NCBI GenBank assembly: GCA_039654915.1
Contig: CM077599.1
Location: forward strand, 13,766,501-13,830,500
DNA: 64,000 bases
Origin: Aquilaria yunnanensis
Lineage: Eukaryota; Streptophyta; Magnoliopsida; Malvales; Thymelaeaceae
Direction of reading: 5' to 3'
Positions 10,919 to 21,063 of this stretch are shown piece after piece. Position 1 is the stretch's first letter. Each line of letters starts with the position of its first letter. A model generated the notes under the pieces. It did no database searches and was not told the DNA's origin. It saw only the letters and a list, made by a program, of their open reading frames with translations. The translations under genes and the position numbers were made by a program.

Positions 10919-12238
10919 TGCAACCAAGGCCTCCAATCTTTGACTCTGAAACAAATGAGGAGGTTAATTGGTTGGAATTATAAAAGGTTTAAACTTTGAT
11001 TTCGGGTTTGTATGTCCAATTTTGGATGAAGATGAGAGAACAATTAAGGTTGTTTGAGAGACTCTGTAGCTTTTCTTTCGTAATTTGCTGCCGCTAATCT
11101 TTTCTTAAGATATTAGACAAAAAATTGATAATTGAGATAAAAGATGTTGTAGATAACTACTTGTATGAAACAAAAAAATAAAAAGAGGATTACGAAGAAA
11201 AAACGTACGTAAATATGGGGGGAAAGAAGTACAAAAAAAAAAAAATAGATAAACAAGAAAAAAGGGTAAGGAGAGAACAGCAAAAAAAGAACTTAAATGG
11301 GTGGAGAAAAAAGTTAAAAATATTTAAAAATAATAAAATAGAAGATGTTAAAAATACATAGAAAAATAAATAAATAAATAATTGTATTTCGAAGAATTCG
11401 GAAATAATGCAACCATTGATGAAAACTAAATTATAAATATTACGAGTTTAAGTTTTTTTTAGTCGAAATACAAATGAAAATAATACCTTTGGTCAATCTG
11501 TAATCAAAATTTTCATTTACGGGTTAATCTAAACAATTATTGAACTAAAAGCCCGATGGGAGGATTTGCACCAATAATGTTAACAGGCACAGTGATGGAG
11601 TTGACGGTACAGGGTCCAAAGTGTAGGTATTCCAAAATAAAGGGGTGTAAATGCAGTTTAGGGAAAACCTCAGGAGATTTTTGTAAATTTATCTAAATAA
11701 GATTTATTTTTAAATAAAATTGGTACCTAAAAATATATAAAAATAAAAATATGTCATTTTAAAATTGAATATTAAGTATAACAGATTTATACACTACAGA
11801 AGGTTTATCATCGTTAATGGACCATAAGAAAGTTAGGCTTTCTTTTCCCAAAAATGCATTAATTTAAAAATTTTTATTTTCATGCTCTTTTTACATAGAG
11901 AAGAAATTTAAAACTTTTGAATTAATGCAGTTTAGAATGCATTATAATGGGAAATTCGAAAATACATATTTTTTTCACGAATAGGAGAAAACTGCTCTTA
12001 TTCTATATCTGTGGAAATTTTGATTTAGTTAGTTTGAAATTATTTTTAGAAAATAATTTGGTTTTTATTTTTTATTTTAATTAGATTCAGTTTTAGATTT
12101 ATTGGTGATTCAACTTGCAGGAAAAGAACTACTATATTTAACTGACTTGTGCAGTTGTTTCCACACGAATGAATAAATGGTTAACATTTCATTGTTTATG
12201 TAATTGTCCTTCATTTATGTGTGAACGATCAAATACAT
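10919..12238. other. Intergenic AT-rich sequence, no gene seen
   Basis: No coding pattern beyond a short possible continuation of the frame interrupted by the copia element (10920-11010). The 11500-11700 part contains the weak inverted repeat described for the older nest. Confidence 0.5.
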
Positions 12239-13539
12239 ATAAAGCTAGGGCCAAAGTACACTAGAGGCCCCTAAGCTTTCCCAACTCACACAGTTGGTCC
12301 TCAAACTTTAACTGAAGCTACAGAAGCCCTCCAACTTTGAATTTTGGTACGTTTTGGTCGAACTCATTGACTTGACACTCTTTTTTAATGGCTTGAATAC
12401 GTGAAGAGCATTCAAACTTTGACAACTTATTTAAGTAGGTCATCAAGCTAGAACTTGCTCTGCATTAGGCCTTAAACTTTACGATAAACAATGAGTGTCA
12501 TAAAAATTAGTTAACATTGATTATAAATTAATTAAAATTAATTTTTTTGGGTTGAGTAAAGAAAAAAATCATTAAAATTAATTAATTCATAAAAAAATAT
12601 TATTCAAGTGCTTATCTAGTAAATATAGAATTAGCTACAAACATGATCTTGGTCCTTTGATAAAAAAAGGGTAAAAAAAATAATGTATTATGTACAATGA
12701 GAAAATAACATAACACAAAAATAATAAGTGTTTAATAAAAAAATATGAAACAACTAATTTCCGACAAACGTTTACTAATAACCACATTATATCTCATCCA
12801 TCATAATGGTGTACCTAGAAAAATGCAAATAGAAATAAAGAGGAGAAATAAAACTTGTTCCAAATAAAAAGAAAGCCTAACAAACACTGAATAGAGAGCT
12901 AGAAAAAAAAAAGTAAAACTAAATAGAACTAAAAATAACAATATATATTTTATGCTATATATGGTCATTTGCATTTTTCTTGGTACACCATTATTGTGGA
13001 TGAAATAAAAGGTATTGACGAAACTTTATCAGAAATTAGTTGTTCCATATTTTTATTAAAGATATTCTATTTTTGTGTTATGTTATTTTCTCATTATAGG
13101 TAATACATTTTTTATTTTTTACTTTTTCTTTATCAAGGACCAATATTATTTTAAAGCTAATCTTATATTTACTTGACAAGCATTTGTATAATATTTTTAT
13201 GAAGTAATTAATTTTCATCAATGTTTTTATTTACCCAACCTAATAAATCACTTTTAGTTAATTTATAATGAATTTTTATAATGACCATTGTTTATTTTAA
13301 AGTTTAGGGTCTAGTGCATTCCGAGTTCTAATTTGATGACCAATTTAAATGAGTTGTAAAAGTTTGAGGGCTATTCATGTAGAAGCCATTAAAAAAAAAA
13401 AAAAGAGGTTAATGAGTTGGAGTAAAACATACTGAGTTGCAAAATTGGAGAGCTTCTGCTAATTGAGTTAAAGTTTGAGAACCAACTCGTGTGAGTTGGA
13501 GAAGTTCAGGGGCCTCTAGTGTACTTTCGTCTAAAGCTA
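12239..13539. mobile_element. Foldback (MULE-like) TIR element upstream of the phosphatase
   Basis: Two arms of nearly 600 bp (about 12248-12845 and 12955-13530) are inverted copies of each other with a central spacer of about 110 bp. Outer ends share AAAGTACACTAGAGGCCCCT in inverted orientation. TAAAGCTA directly flanks both ends (12240-12247 and 13532-13539); extending to nine bases leaves one mismatch. Very long TIRs with an 8-9-bp duplication fit a Mutator-like or hAT-like foldback element. There is no transposase frame, so it is non-autonomous. It ends about 415 bp before the phosphatase start codon. Confidence 0.88.
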
Positions 13540-13953
13540 CTTCTTTCCACGTTGACCTTAGACTTTGCGCGTGGACCCTCTTCGCTGCCATTATTGCAAT
13601 AAACACCAGAGTTTATGATTTTTTAAAGTGAACGATTGAAAATTGAATCGCTTTTACGGATCAGCAAGGAGAAAAAATTTCTAAAATTTCGTTCCACCTC
13701 AAAATAAAAAACAAAATACTGCTAGTAGTGTCATTTTAAGCTACCTTTTCTGGGCGCTTTGCTTAGATAAACCGTTGACATTTTCTGTATGGGAGTGGGA
13801 TAAGAAATGAATATTCCCCATATTTTGCTCCAAATTTGTTAATATTTTTCCGTTTTCCGGCCAAGACTCGTATAAGGTCAGCGAGGTAGAACTCAGTACT
13901 CTAACATAAGATCAAAAGAAAAAGAGGTGGAAGCTGCAAAGCTCTGTCCAAAA

Positions 13954-16705
13954 ATGGCTTCTTTTGCAGCCAATTTGGTGATTGTTCTGGGTTTGATCCT
14001 AAATGCGGCCATGTTATGCAAGGGAGGCAAGACCAGCAGTTTCATCAGAAAAGTGGAGAAGACTATAGATATGCCTCTTGACAGTGATGTCTTTAGAGTC
14101 CCTCATGGCTATAATGCTCCTCAACAGGTTTGTTTGTACTGTGTTTCTTTTTCACTCTTATCTCCTCCAGTTCTTTATTTGTTCATTCCTTATTTCCCAG
14201 TAATAAGAGTTTGCAAGCAAGTTTCAACTTTGTAATACCAGAGGATTTGACAAACCAACCAAGCAAGGAATACGGATATACAATCTAATGTAGCTCAAGA
14301 GTCAAAATGGGAATTCTGTAGTATTTTTCATGATTTTTCCACTTCTTGGGGTTTGCAGTTCATTTTAGAGCCACATTAACCTGAATTTGGGTGATGGGTG
14401 TTGGAGTTAGGTTCATATAACACAGGGAGATCATGAGGGCAAAGCTGTGATTGTGTCATGGACAACTGTAGATGAGCCAGGATCTAATACAGTGGTTTAC
14501 TGGGCTGAGAACAGCAATCAGAAGAAGAAGGCAGAAGGCAAAGTGCGCACCTATAAGTTCCATAACTATACATCGGGCCACATTCATCATTGCACTATTA
14601 GAAATCTGCAGGTAAATTTGAAATTTTTTTATCTCTGGTTGCTTCATAGTCATTGCTGCAACAAGTATCCTCCACTTCTGTTTTCCTGGGTTCTGTTGAT
14701 CTGTTGCTTGTTGAGTGATTGACATTTGCTGCTTTTTGCTATCTAGGGTTCTTTCAGATCTGGCCTTCTAGGATTATGAGTTTTCTTTGTTTGGTTTTCT
14801 GCAGTACAATACCAAATACTTCTATGAAGTTGGGATTGGCCATACTGTGAGACAATTCTGGTTTGTGACTCCTCCTGAAGTTGGTCCTGATGTTCCCTAC
14901 ACATTTGGTCTCATTGGTAAGCCTTGCTGATGAAGTTGCAATACTACTGCATTTCTGATTCGAGGAAACTTATTTACGCATTCAGATCTGATGTCACAAT
15001 ACCATAGCAATTTTGCCTAGAGTAACCTGCAAAATCTGAATTATTGTATCTTTTAACCTTCTTCCTTCGTCATGCAGGCATCTTACTTTATTCTTGTTTG
15101 TTGCATTGTGATTTTGTGACTTGGACATGGATATCATTTTGCAGGTGATCTGGGGCAAAGTTTTGATTCAAATACGACACTTGCACACTATGAACAGAAC
15201 CCTCGGAAAGGCCAAACAGTATTGTTTGTTGGAGACCTCTCTTATGCAGATAACTATAAACATGATAACAACAGATGGGATACATGGGGAAGATTCGTAG
15301 AGAGAAGTGCTGCTTACCAACCATGGATATGGACTGCAGGGAATCATGAACTGGATTTTGCCCCTGAACTTGTAAGTAAAATAACCATAGAGGTTCCGGT
15401 GAGGCCAGTGAGGCTTTGTGCCTGATGTAAGCTGGTCGAAATAAACTTATGTGAATTAGCGGAAATGGAATTGTTTCATGGAATGTCCTCTAACCTCACT
15501 ATTTCTAGCTGTATCTCTCGAAATAACCCCGAAGTTTTGCATTTGAATATGCAAGTGCTATGTGACTCTGCCTCATCTCACATGAAAACTCCAGAAACAT
15601 TGGCCTGAGAAAGTGAATTTATGACCAGAGGATTTTGTATTTGCTGCAGGGTGAAACAAAGCCTTTTAAGCCTTACACTAAACGCTTTCATGTCCCTTAT
15701 CAAGCGTCCAATAGTAGTGCACCCCTCTGGTATTCTATAAAAAGGGCTTCCTCATATATCATAGTCTTGTCTTCCTATTCTGCTTATGGTAAGGATACAG
15801 ACTTCTGTATTTTTTGTGTACTTGACATTAATGATAAACCATCATATAGTGATACTGATTAAGAAGCTTTTTGTTCTCATTTGTAAAAGGTAAATACACC
15901 CCCCAGTACAAGTGGCTTGAACAGGAACTACCGAAAGTTAATCGGACTGAAACACCATGGCTAATTGTTCTTGTGCATTCTCCATGGTATAACAGCTACA
16001 ACTATCATTTTATGGAAGGAGAAACCATGAGAGTCATGTATGAAGCTTGGTTTGTTCAGTACAAGGTTGACGTGGTATTTGCTGGTCACGTTCATGCCTA
16101 TGAGAGATCAGTAAGTATTTTTCTTACTGAACTGTTGATTTTGCAGCCTAAACTCTATTTGTTCAGTCCACTCACTACTAGCTACCCTGAGTCAGAGTCT
16201 TTTTTTTTCCCCTCTCATGCTTGTTCTTTGTTAGTAATTTGCTTGAATTTTGATTTATGTGTATTGTAGGAACGTGTGTCGAACATCGCATACAATGTTG
16301 TGAATGGAATTTGCACCCCAGTGAAGGATCAGTCAGCACCTGTGTACATAACCATAGGTGATGGAGGAAATCTTGAAGGCTTAGCTACCAAGTAAATACT
16401 AGAATTACCTTCCTGTTACATGTTCTTCCACCTCTCTTCTATGCATCCTAAGCAGCAAGTATTTTTTGCTATACTTGAACGGAAAAGAAACTTGTTTGGT
16501 TTGTTACAGCATGACAGAGCCACAGCCGGCATACTCTGCTTACCGGGAAGCTAGTTTTGGTCATGCCATTTTTGACATAAAAAACAGAAGTCATGCTCAT
16601 TACAGTTGGCACCGCAATCAAGATGGATATTCGGTGGAAGCTGATTCAATGTGGTTTTACAACAGATTCTGGCGTCCAGTTGAAGAGCACCCAAGCACAG
16701 AATGA
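13954..16705 (+). CDS. PAP: Purple acid phosphatase (high-molecular-weight plant type)
   Basis: Secreted or vacuolar binuclear-metal phosphomonoesterase that releases phosphate from organic esters, using an Fe(III) plus Zn/Mn centre. Eight exons join in frame: 13954-14127, 14411-14611, 14805-14916, 15145-15371, 15650-15788, 15890-16110, 16270-16391, 16510-16705, giving 463 residues, the usual length for this class. All introns are GT-AG. A hydrophobic N-terminal signal (about residues 4-22) precedes the mature protein. All five metal-ligand blocks are present: GDLG (163-166), GDLSY (192-196), GNHE (228-231), VLVH (311-314) and GHVH (350-353). The ATG at 13954 follows an AAAA context and starts the signal peptide. 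The C-terminus resembles the Arabidopsis PAP10/PAP12 group, from memory. No defect is seen. Confidence 0.95.
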
Positions 16706-16962
16706 AGATGAAACATGCTTTTCTGCTACATAATTGTGAGACACCATTTCTATAGAATAAAGGAAAAAGGTAAGAGGATAGAATAAATAAGTTGCCGTTA
16801 TACTCATTTTTTCTTTCTTTAGAACAAAAACGCAGAAGCAGAAGTAGGTAATTCCAGAAATCAAGTACACTGTTCCTTTCATTTGGTGTGTTGCTATTCG
16901 TTTTTGCTTTTCTAGTTGTACTTTCATGTGTTAGCACGTGCTATTGATTTAATGACTCAGGG

Positions 16963-17297
16963 CCAATTCGTTTGAGCTAAAGTCAACTAACTCTTTTTAA
17001 CTTTTACATCTTTTTTACCTGAAATCAATTTTATTTGAAAGTCAATGTTATGTAGATATAATAATCAATTTGAAAGTAAATTTTTAGGATGTTAAATTTT
17101 TATGAATTTTCCTTTTTTAAGACTTGAAACTAGAAAAATTCATAAAAATTTAGTAAGATTATAAAAATTGTATTTTCAATTGATTATTGTAACTACATAA
17201 TATTGACTTTTAATTAAAATTAGTTTCAAGTAAAAAAGATGAAAAAATAAAAATAAGTCATTTTTGTAGTCAATTGACTAAAGTTAAAACGAATTGG
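16963..17297. mobile_element. Palindromic MITE downstream of the phosphatase
   Basis: A 335-bp near-complete palindrome. The ends share CCAATTCGTTT in inverted orientation and the arms (about 160 bp each) match through segments such as TTTTTTACCTGAAA/TTTTTTACTTGAAA and AGTCAATGTTATGTAG/AGTCAATATTATGTAG. No coding capacity. I found no clear target duplication, so superfamily is not assigned. It lies 258 bp after the phosphatase stop codon and could provide a hairpin in its transcript. Confidence 0.8.
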
Positions 17298-17995
17298 ATA
17301 TCAATTTTTGTAGATAAGGATTAGATCATTAAGCTTCTATCTTTTATCCAATTTCTTCACTTCCTCGAATGGAATGGAGAGGTATACATTCATACATATG
17401 TAAAAAAAAAAATACTTTCAACCTCTCAGCTTTTCATTCTGAAATGCACTCGTATAGACTCTCTGTTACAAGTTCTACAAATAGACAATACCACACTTTC
17501 ACTTTACAATTCAACTCTCTCAACAGCAAACACTCTTAACCACTCCCTGCCTGTTTATTGTAGTTACTTCACTTCAACTGCAAATGCCAATCAAACTGTT
17601 TCAGGCACACGAGAATCAGAGGTCACAAAGGGACATGACTATACAAGAAATAGGTTCATCACACTTGTATGGAGCTTTCGGAACCTTGACAGGACTTTGT
17701 AAGAACAAAGCAGCATCTGCCTCTGGTTTTGGAGAGCCAATTTTGACTAAATCTTTGAACAGCACTCTTGATATCATCTTCTAACCAAATAATTTTTGTT
17801 TAACTGATGCCATTAACTTAATATTTGACACAGTTCAGATACCACCGGCGAAAATCGAATGGAAAAAGCACTATAGGATCGACATACAAACAGCAATAAC
17901 AATACAATATGAACAATGCCCGGTGGGAATGTATTAAAGGGGGTGCTTAACCATTGACTAGCATACATTGTTATTGTGAAACTTCTATGAAAAAA
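17298..17995. other. Intergenic, no supported gene
   Basis: Open frames on both strands at 17580-17790 encode nothing I recognise. The segment lies just downstream of the NLR relic on its strand and may be its old 3' flank. Confidence 0.4.
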
Positions 17996-18574
17996 CTATT
18001 TTGCAGAATGCATGGTTAACGCTGAAGTTTCCTGCAAAGACTGGACACAAAACATTGAGCCTCTAAAAGGTTTAGAGGCAAGCTCGAGTTTCTCACAGCC
18101 ACAAGTATCAAAATAGGCTAGATTAGGCATGGCCCCTTGGCCCACACTCAACTCCTCTAACTTGGGCAACCATTTGAGCTCAAGTGATTGGAGCTGGGGA
18201 TAGCCTCCTGAAGCGACTTCCTGATGGAAAATAAAGTGAGAATTGGAAAGGAGAACTACAGAACATACTAGAAATGCAGGGAAACTTCATTTGTTGAACA
18301 TGGCATTGCTGATATATATACATACAAAAAAGTCAAAAAATCTTCAAGTTCGAGGTTAAAACACTAAATAACATCCTCGACATAGTAGGCTATGTCTCTG
18401 ATTTCAGCAACACAATGTTGTAAAGAATTCGACTTGCTTGCCTTGGATGTGCATCTGTCAAGAAGCTCTGCATCACATTGAGCACGTTCTGCAGCTGCTT
18501 GATTTTGTAGTCAATGCGCCCAAAAGAACTTTGCTTCTTGAGCAAGCAACAGAAGAAACTACATCCTCGGCCAT
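17996..18574 (-). pseudogene. CC-NBS-LRR (NLR) resistance gene relic lacking the NB-ARC
   Basis: A start-like MAEDVVSSVA is encoded from 18574. It is followed in other frames by LLAQEAKFFWA, DYKIKQLQNVLNVMQSFLTDA and LQHCVAEIRDIAYYVEDVI, all typical of the N-terminal Rx-type coiled coil of RPM1-like immune receptors. After a short non-coding stretch, the minus strand at about 18222-17996 encodes an LRR C-terminus with GGYPQLQSLELKWLPKLEEL, GAMPNLAYFDTCGCEKLEL and a TAG stop. The NB-ARC domain and most LRRs are absent, and at least three frameshifts break the CC part. This is an internally deleted pseudogene. Confidence 0.85.
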
Positions 18575-18589
18575 TCTTCGCACTCACGA

Positions 18590-19271
18590 AGCAAGCGGCC
18601 TCAGGTTCTCTCTGGTTTATCCACCTGAATCAAATTTGTGCAGATTTTCTTTATTTAAACCGGGCTCCCTAAAGACATTTTGATTCTTGTTGTTGCCCCA
18701 AAGCTCGAGGCAACAAAAAGCACACGACCAATTTTCTTTCCTCGCTGCTTTTGGTAGTTGAAGCAAATAATATGAACCAGTGACGGTGGATTGATTGGAC
18801 TGCAAGTATTTTGATCCCAACTTACATGACAGTTTTACTGTGATAGACTTGTCTTCAAGCCCCAACTGGAGAAACAGAACACTGCTAAATTTTTATTACA
18901 ATACCTAGTTAAATCTTATTGTTAAGAGTCACAGTTAGCTAACCATCTAGATGGCTCATATCCATCTATCAGAATGATGAATGGTCAGCTTATTTTTTCC
19001 TTCTTATTATCAATATCATTGGTTTTCTCATAGAACATGGTGGTAAATATCAAATTTGTAGCAATATCGTGACAAATCACATTCCCTGATTGACAAGTAT
19101 TAAGGTCACGATCTATCACAAATTGATTAATAGATATAGTTCCTTTCTGATACATGGATCCAAATTTTTCAATACCTTTATCACTGAATATACAACACCT
19201 CTCTAAATCATAGGTATATCACATGGTATAAGTATACCACTCCATACAATATTATTGGTTTCATAAAATAA
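18590..19271. other. Intergenic, no supported gene
   Basis: Upstream of the NLR relic on its strand. Open frames such as the minus-strand one at 18865-18617 have no recognisable motif. Confidence 0.4.
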
Positions 19272-20072
19272 TACTCCTTCGGTCCCATATTTTCTATTCC
19301 ATTTGTTATTTTGAGTCGTCTCAAGTTTTTTGCACCATTTCCCTTTTAGGTAAGTTTTATCATACATAATGACCATTGTGCCCTCTTCTACTTTTACTAC
19401 GAAACAACTAAAGTAGATCAATTTGGGGCAATCAATCTTGACGCCAAAATGGGTGATCTATCTATTATCTTTTCCATTTCTCAACTGGTAGCAGCAATTT
19501 TCCAACGAGATTCGTGGGGCTCCAATTTGGTGATATGAGAAGATCGGACAAAGCTGAATCGATTTGAAACTGGACAAGTAGGTGAGAAGTGCCAGCAATT
19601 CAAACAAGGTAGATTGTGGGTGAGGAGGTTTGTGTGGCAAGTAACGTGCAACAGGGCAAGAAGATTGGATGTAAATGATGGCAAGAGATTGGACATGAAG
19701 GGCAACAAGGTGAAAAGATCCAGACAACGAGAGATCAAATGAAAAGGATGTCCAAAGATTAGACGATAGGACAACAGGAGATTGGATGAGAGAACAACAG
19801 GAGATCAGTTGCAAAGGACGGTGAGAGATGACAACAAAGGAGGTGACAGGACAAGGCCAACAAGGAGATAAAAGCGATGGCGAGAGATTGGATGCTGAAA
19901 GATCTAACACCGAGGGATGTGAAAGATATGAAGAAGAAACAATAGTCAGCAGTAAATGAGGTAGGAAAAAGGTGGCTCTAAGGGTAAAATTGAAAAAAGA
20001 TACATACTTTTATCATTTCTTAATCTCTGTGTCAAATACAAATGAAGCAAAAAACCCAATATAAAGAGAGTA
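19272..20072. mobile_element. Stowaway/mariner-like non-autonomous element
   Basis: The left end is TA then CTCCTTCGGTCCCATATTTT (from 19274). The right end in reverse complement is TA then CTCTCTTTATATTGGGTTTT (to 20070). TA dinucleotides at 19272-19273 and 20071-20072 fit the TA target duplication of Tc1/mariner elements, and CTCC-TCGGTCCC ends are the Stowaway type. At about 797 bp it is longer than most MITEs. The interior (about 19540-19940) is purine-rich with repeated GACAACAGGAGAT- and GAGATTGGAT-like phrases. The 150-codon minus-strand open frame there is a by-product of this composition. Confidence 0.75.
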
Positions 20073-21063
20073 TACATTAAAAGGATTATTTTAAGATAAA
20101 AAATGTTATATATAATTGTTTTCTCATATTTTTATATGTATTTAATTATTCACATCGTAATTCTTCTATTATCAATTAAAATGAAAGAAAAGAATAACTA
20201 AAATCTCAATCAAAAGAACGTTTACCAATTAAATTTTTTTCTTAATATATATATTTATTAAAAAAGTTATCTATGCCAAAATTTGTGCCTTAATTATATT
20301 TTATCATTTTATATATGTATGTATGTGATACATTGAAGTAAAATTCAAAAAGTTCCATAACCATGCCTGCAGTAAATTGAACACAATATACAAACATCAG
20401 TACACGAACTACTGCATCATACCGTTGTATCTTAACCTGATAAATGGCGACAACCTTGTGTGCTGTACATGGTAATCATTATTTCGTACAGTATACTTCA
20501 ACGGATCATGCTCAGCATTAATTAATCTTTGAATTGCTACAGAAATCACGTTAATGGGAGAATGTAAGAAGAGGCCGATACAAGTACAACAGCTGAACCG
20601 GCCGGGCAACAATCTCATAGGCTACAATTTCAAATACACATCTTGAACATGTAAATAAATCCGCTATCAAGAATGCTACTTTGGGAGCATAACATTACCG
20701 GTCACAATCATGTCATGGACGGAAGTCTGTCTAACATGGTAAAAGGAAAATGAATCTATTGCTGTCAGTTAAAAATGGCGTGTATACGCACAGCCTACTT
20801 TATAAACAAGAAAAAAACTTGCAGGCAAAAGAAATCGACATCACATAATTACAAACACCTAATCACATCCTCATCTCGGAGAACATGATCAGTGATGGGA
20901 CCGACTTTCAGACCTTACCAACATGGGTTAATAGTCATCAACCATTATAACCTTGCCTCCAAAACCAAACCACTTACCGTCCAACCAACCATCGACATAT
21001 ACAACAGGTTGAAACGTATAATACTTTGCCTCCGTTACTCTACATACTCTACTAACCTAATTT
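20073..21063. other. Intergenic, downstream of the SHL-like gene
   Basis: No supported gene. Its right part is probably the 3' untranslated region of the minus-strand BAH-PHD gene that stops at 21064. Confidence 0.45.

Larger units (their letters stand above)
5611..11697. mobile_element. Possible old TIR element interrupted by the copia insertion
   Basis: Sequence at 5611-5675 (with TACACTTGCACCCCTTTACT) is approximately the reverse complement of 11635-11697 (with AAAGGGGTGTAAATGCAG), giving imperfect inverted repeats of about 65 bp. The retrotransposon lies between them. Non-repetitive sequence on either side of the copia insertion (6170-6270 and 10920-11030) could be joined into an open frame, so it may be cargo or an older gene relic. 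I could not find a target duplication. Confidence 0.3.

Noticed and set aside
13409..13606. Minus-strand 65-codon frame upstream of the phosphatase
   Set aside because: Most of it is the right arm of the foldback element.
19458..19910. 150-codon minus-strand Ser/Leu/Pro-rich frame
   Set aside because: It arises from the purine-rich repetitive core of the Stowaway-like element. No homology pattern and no start context.
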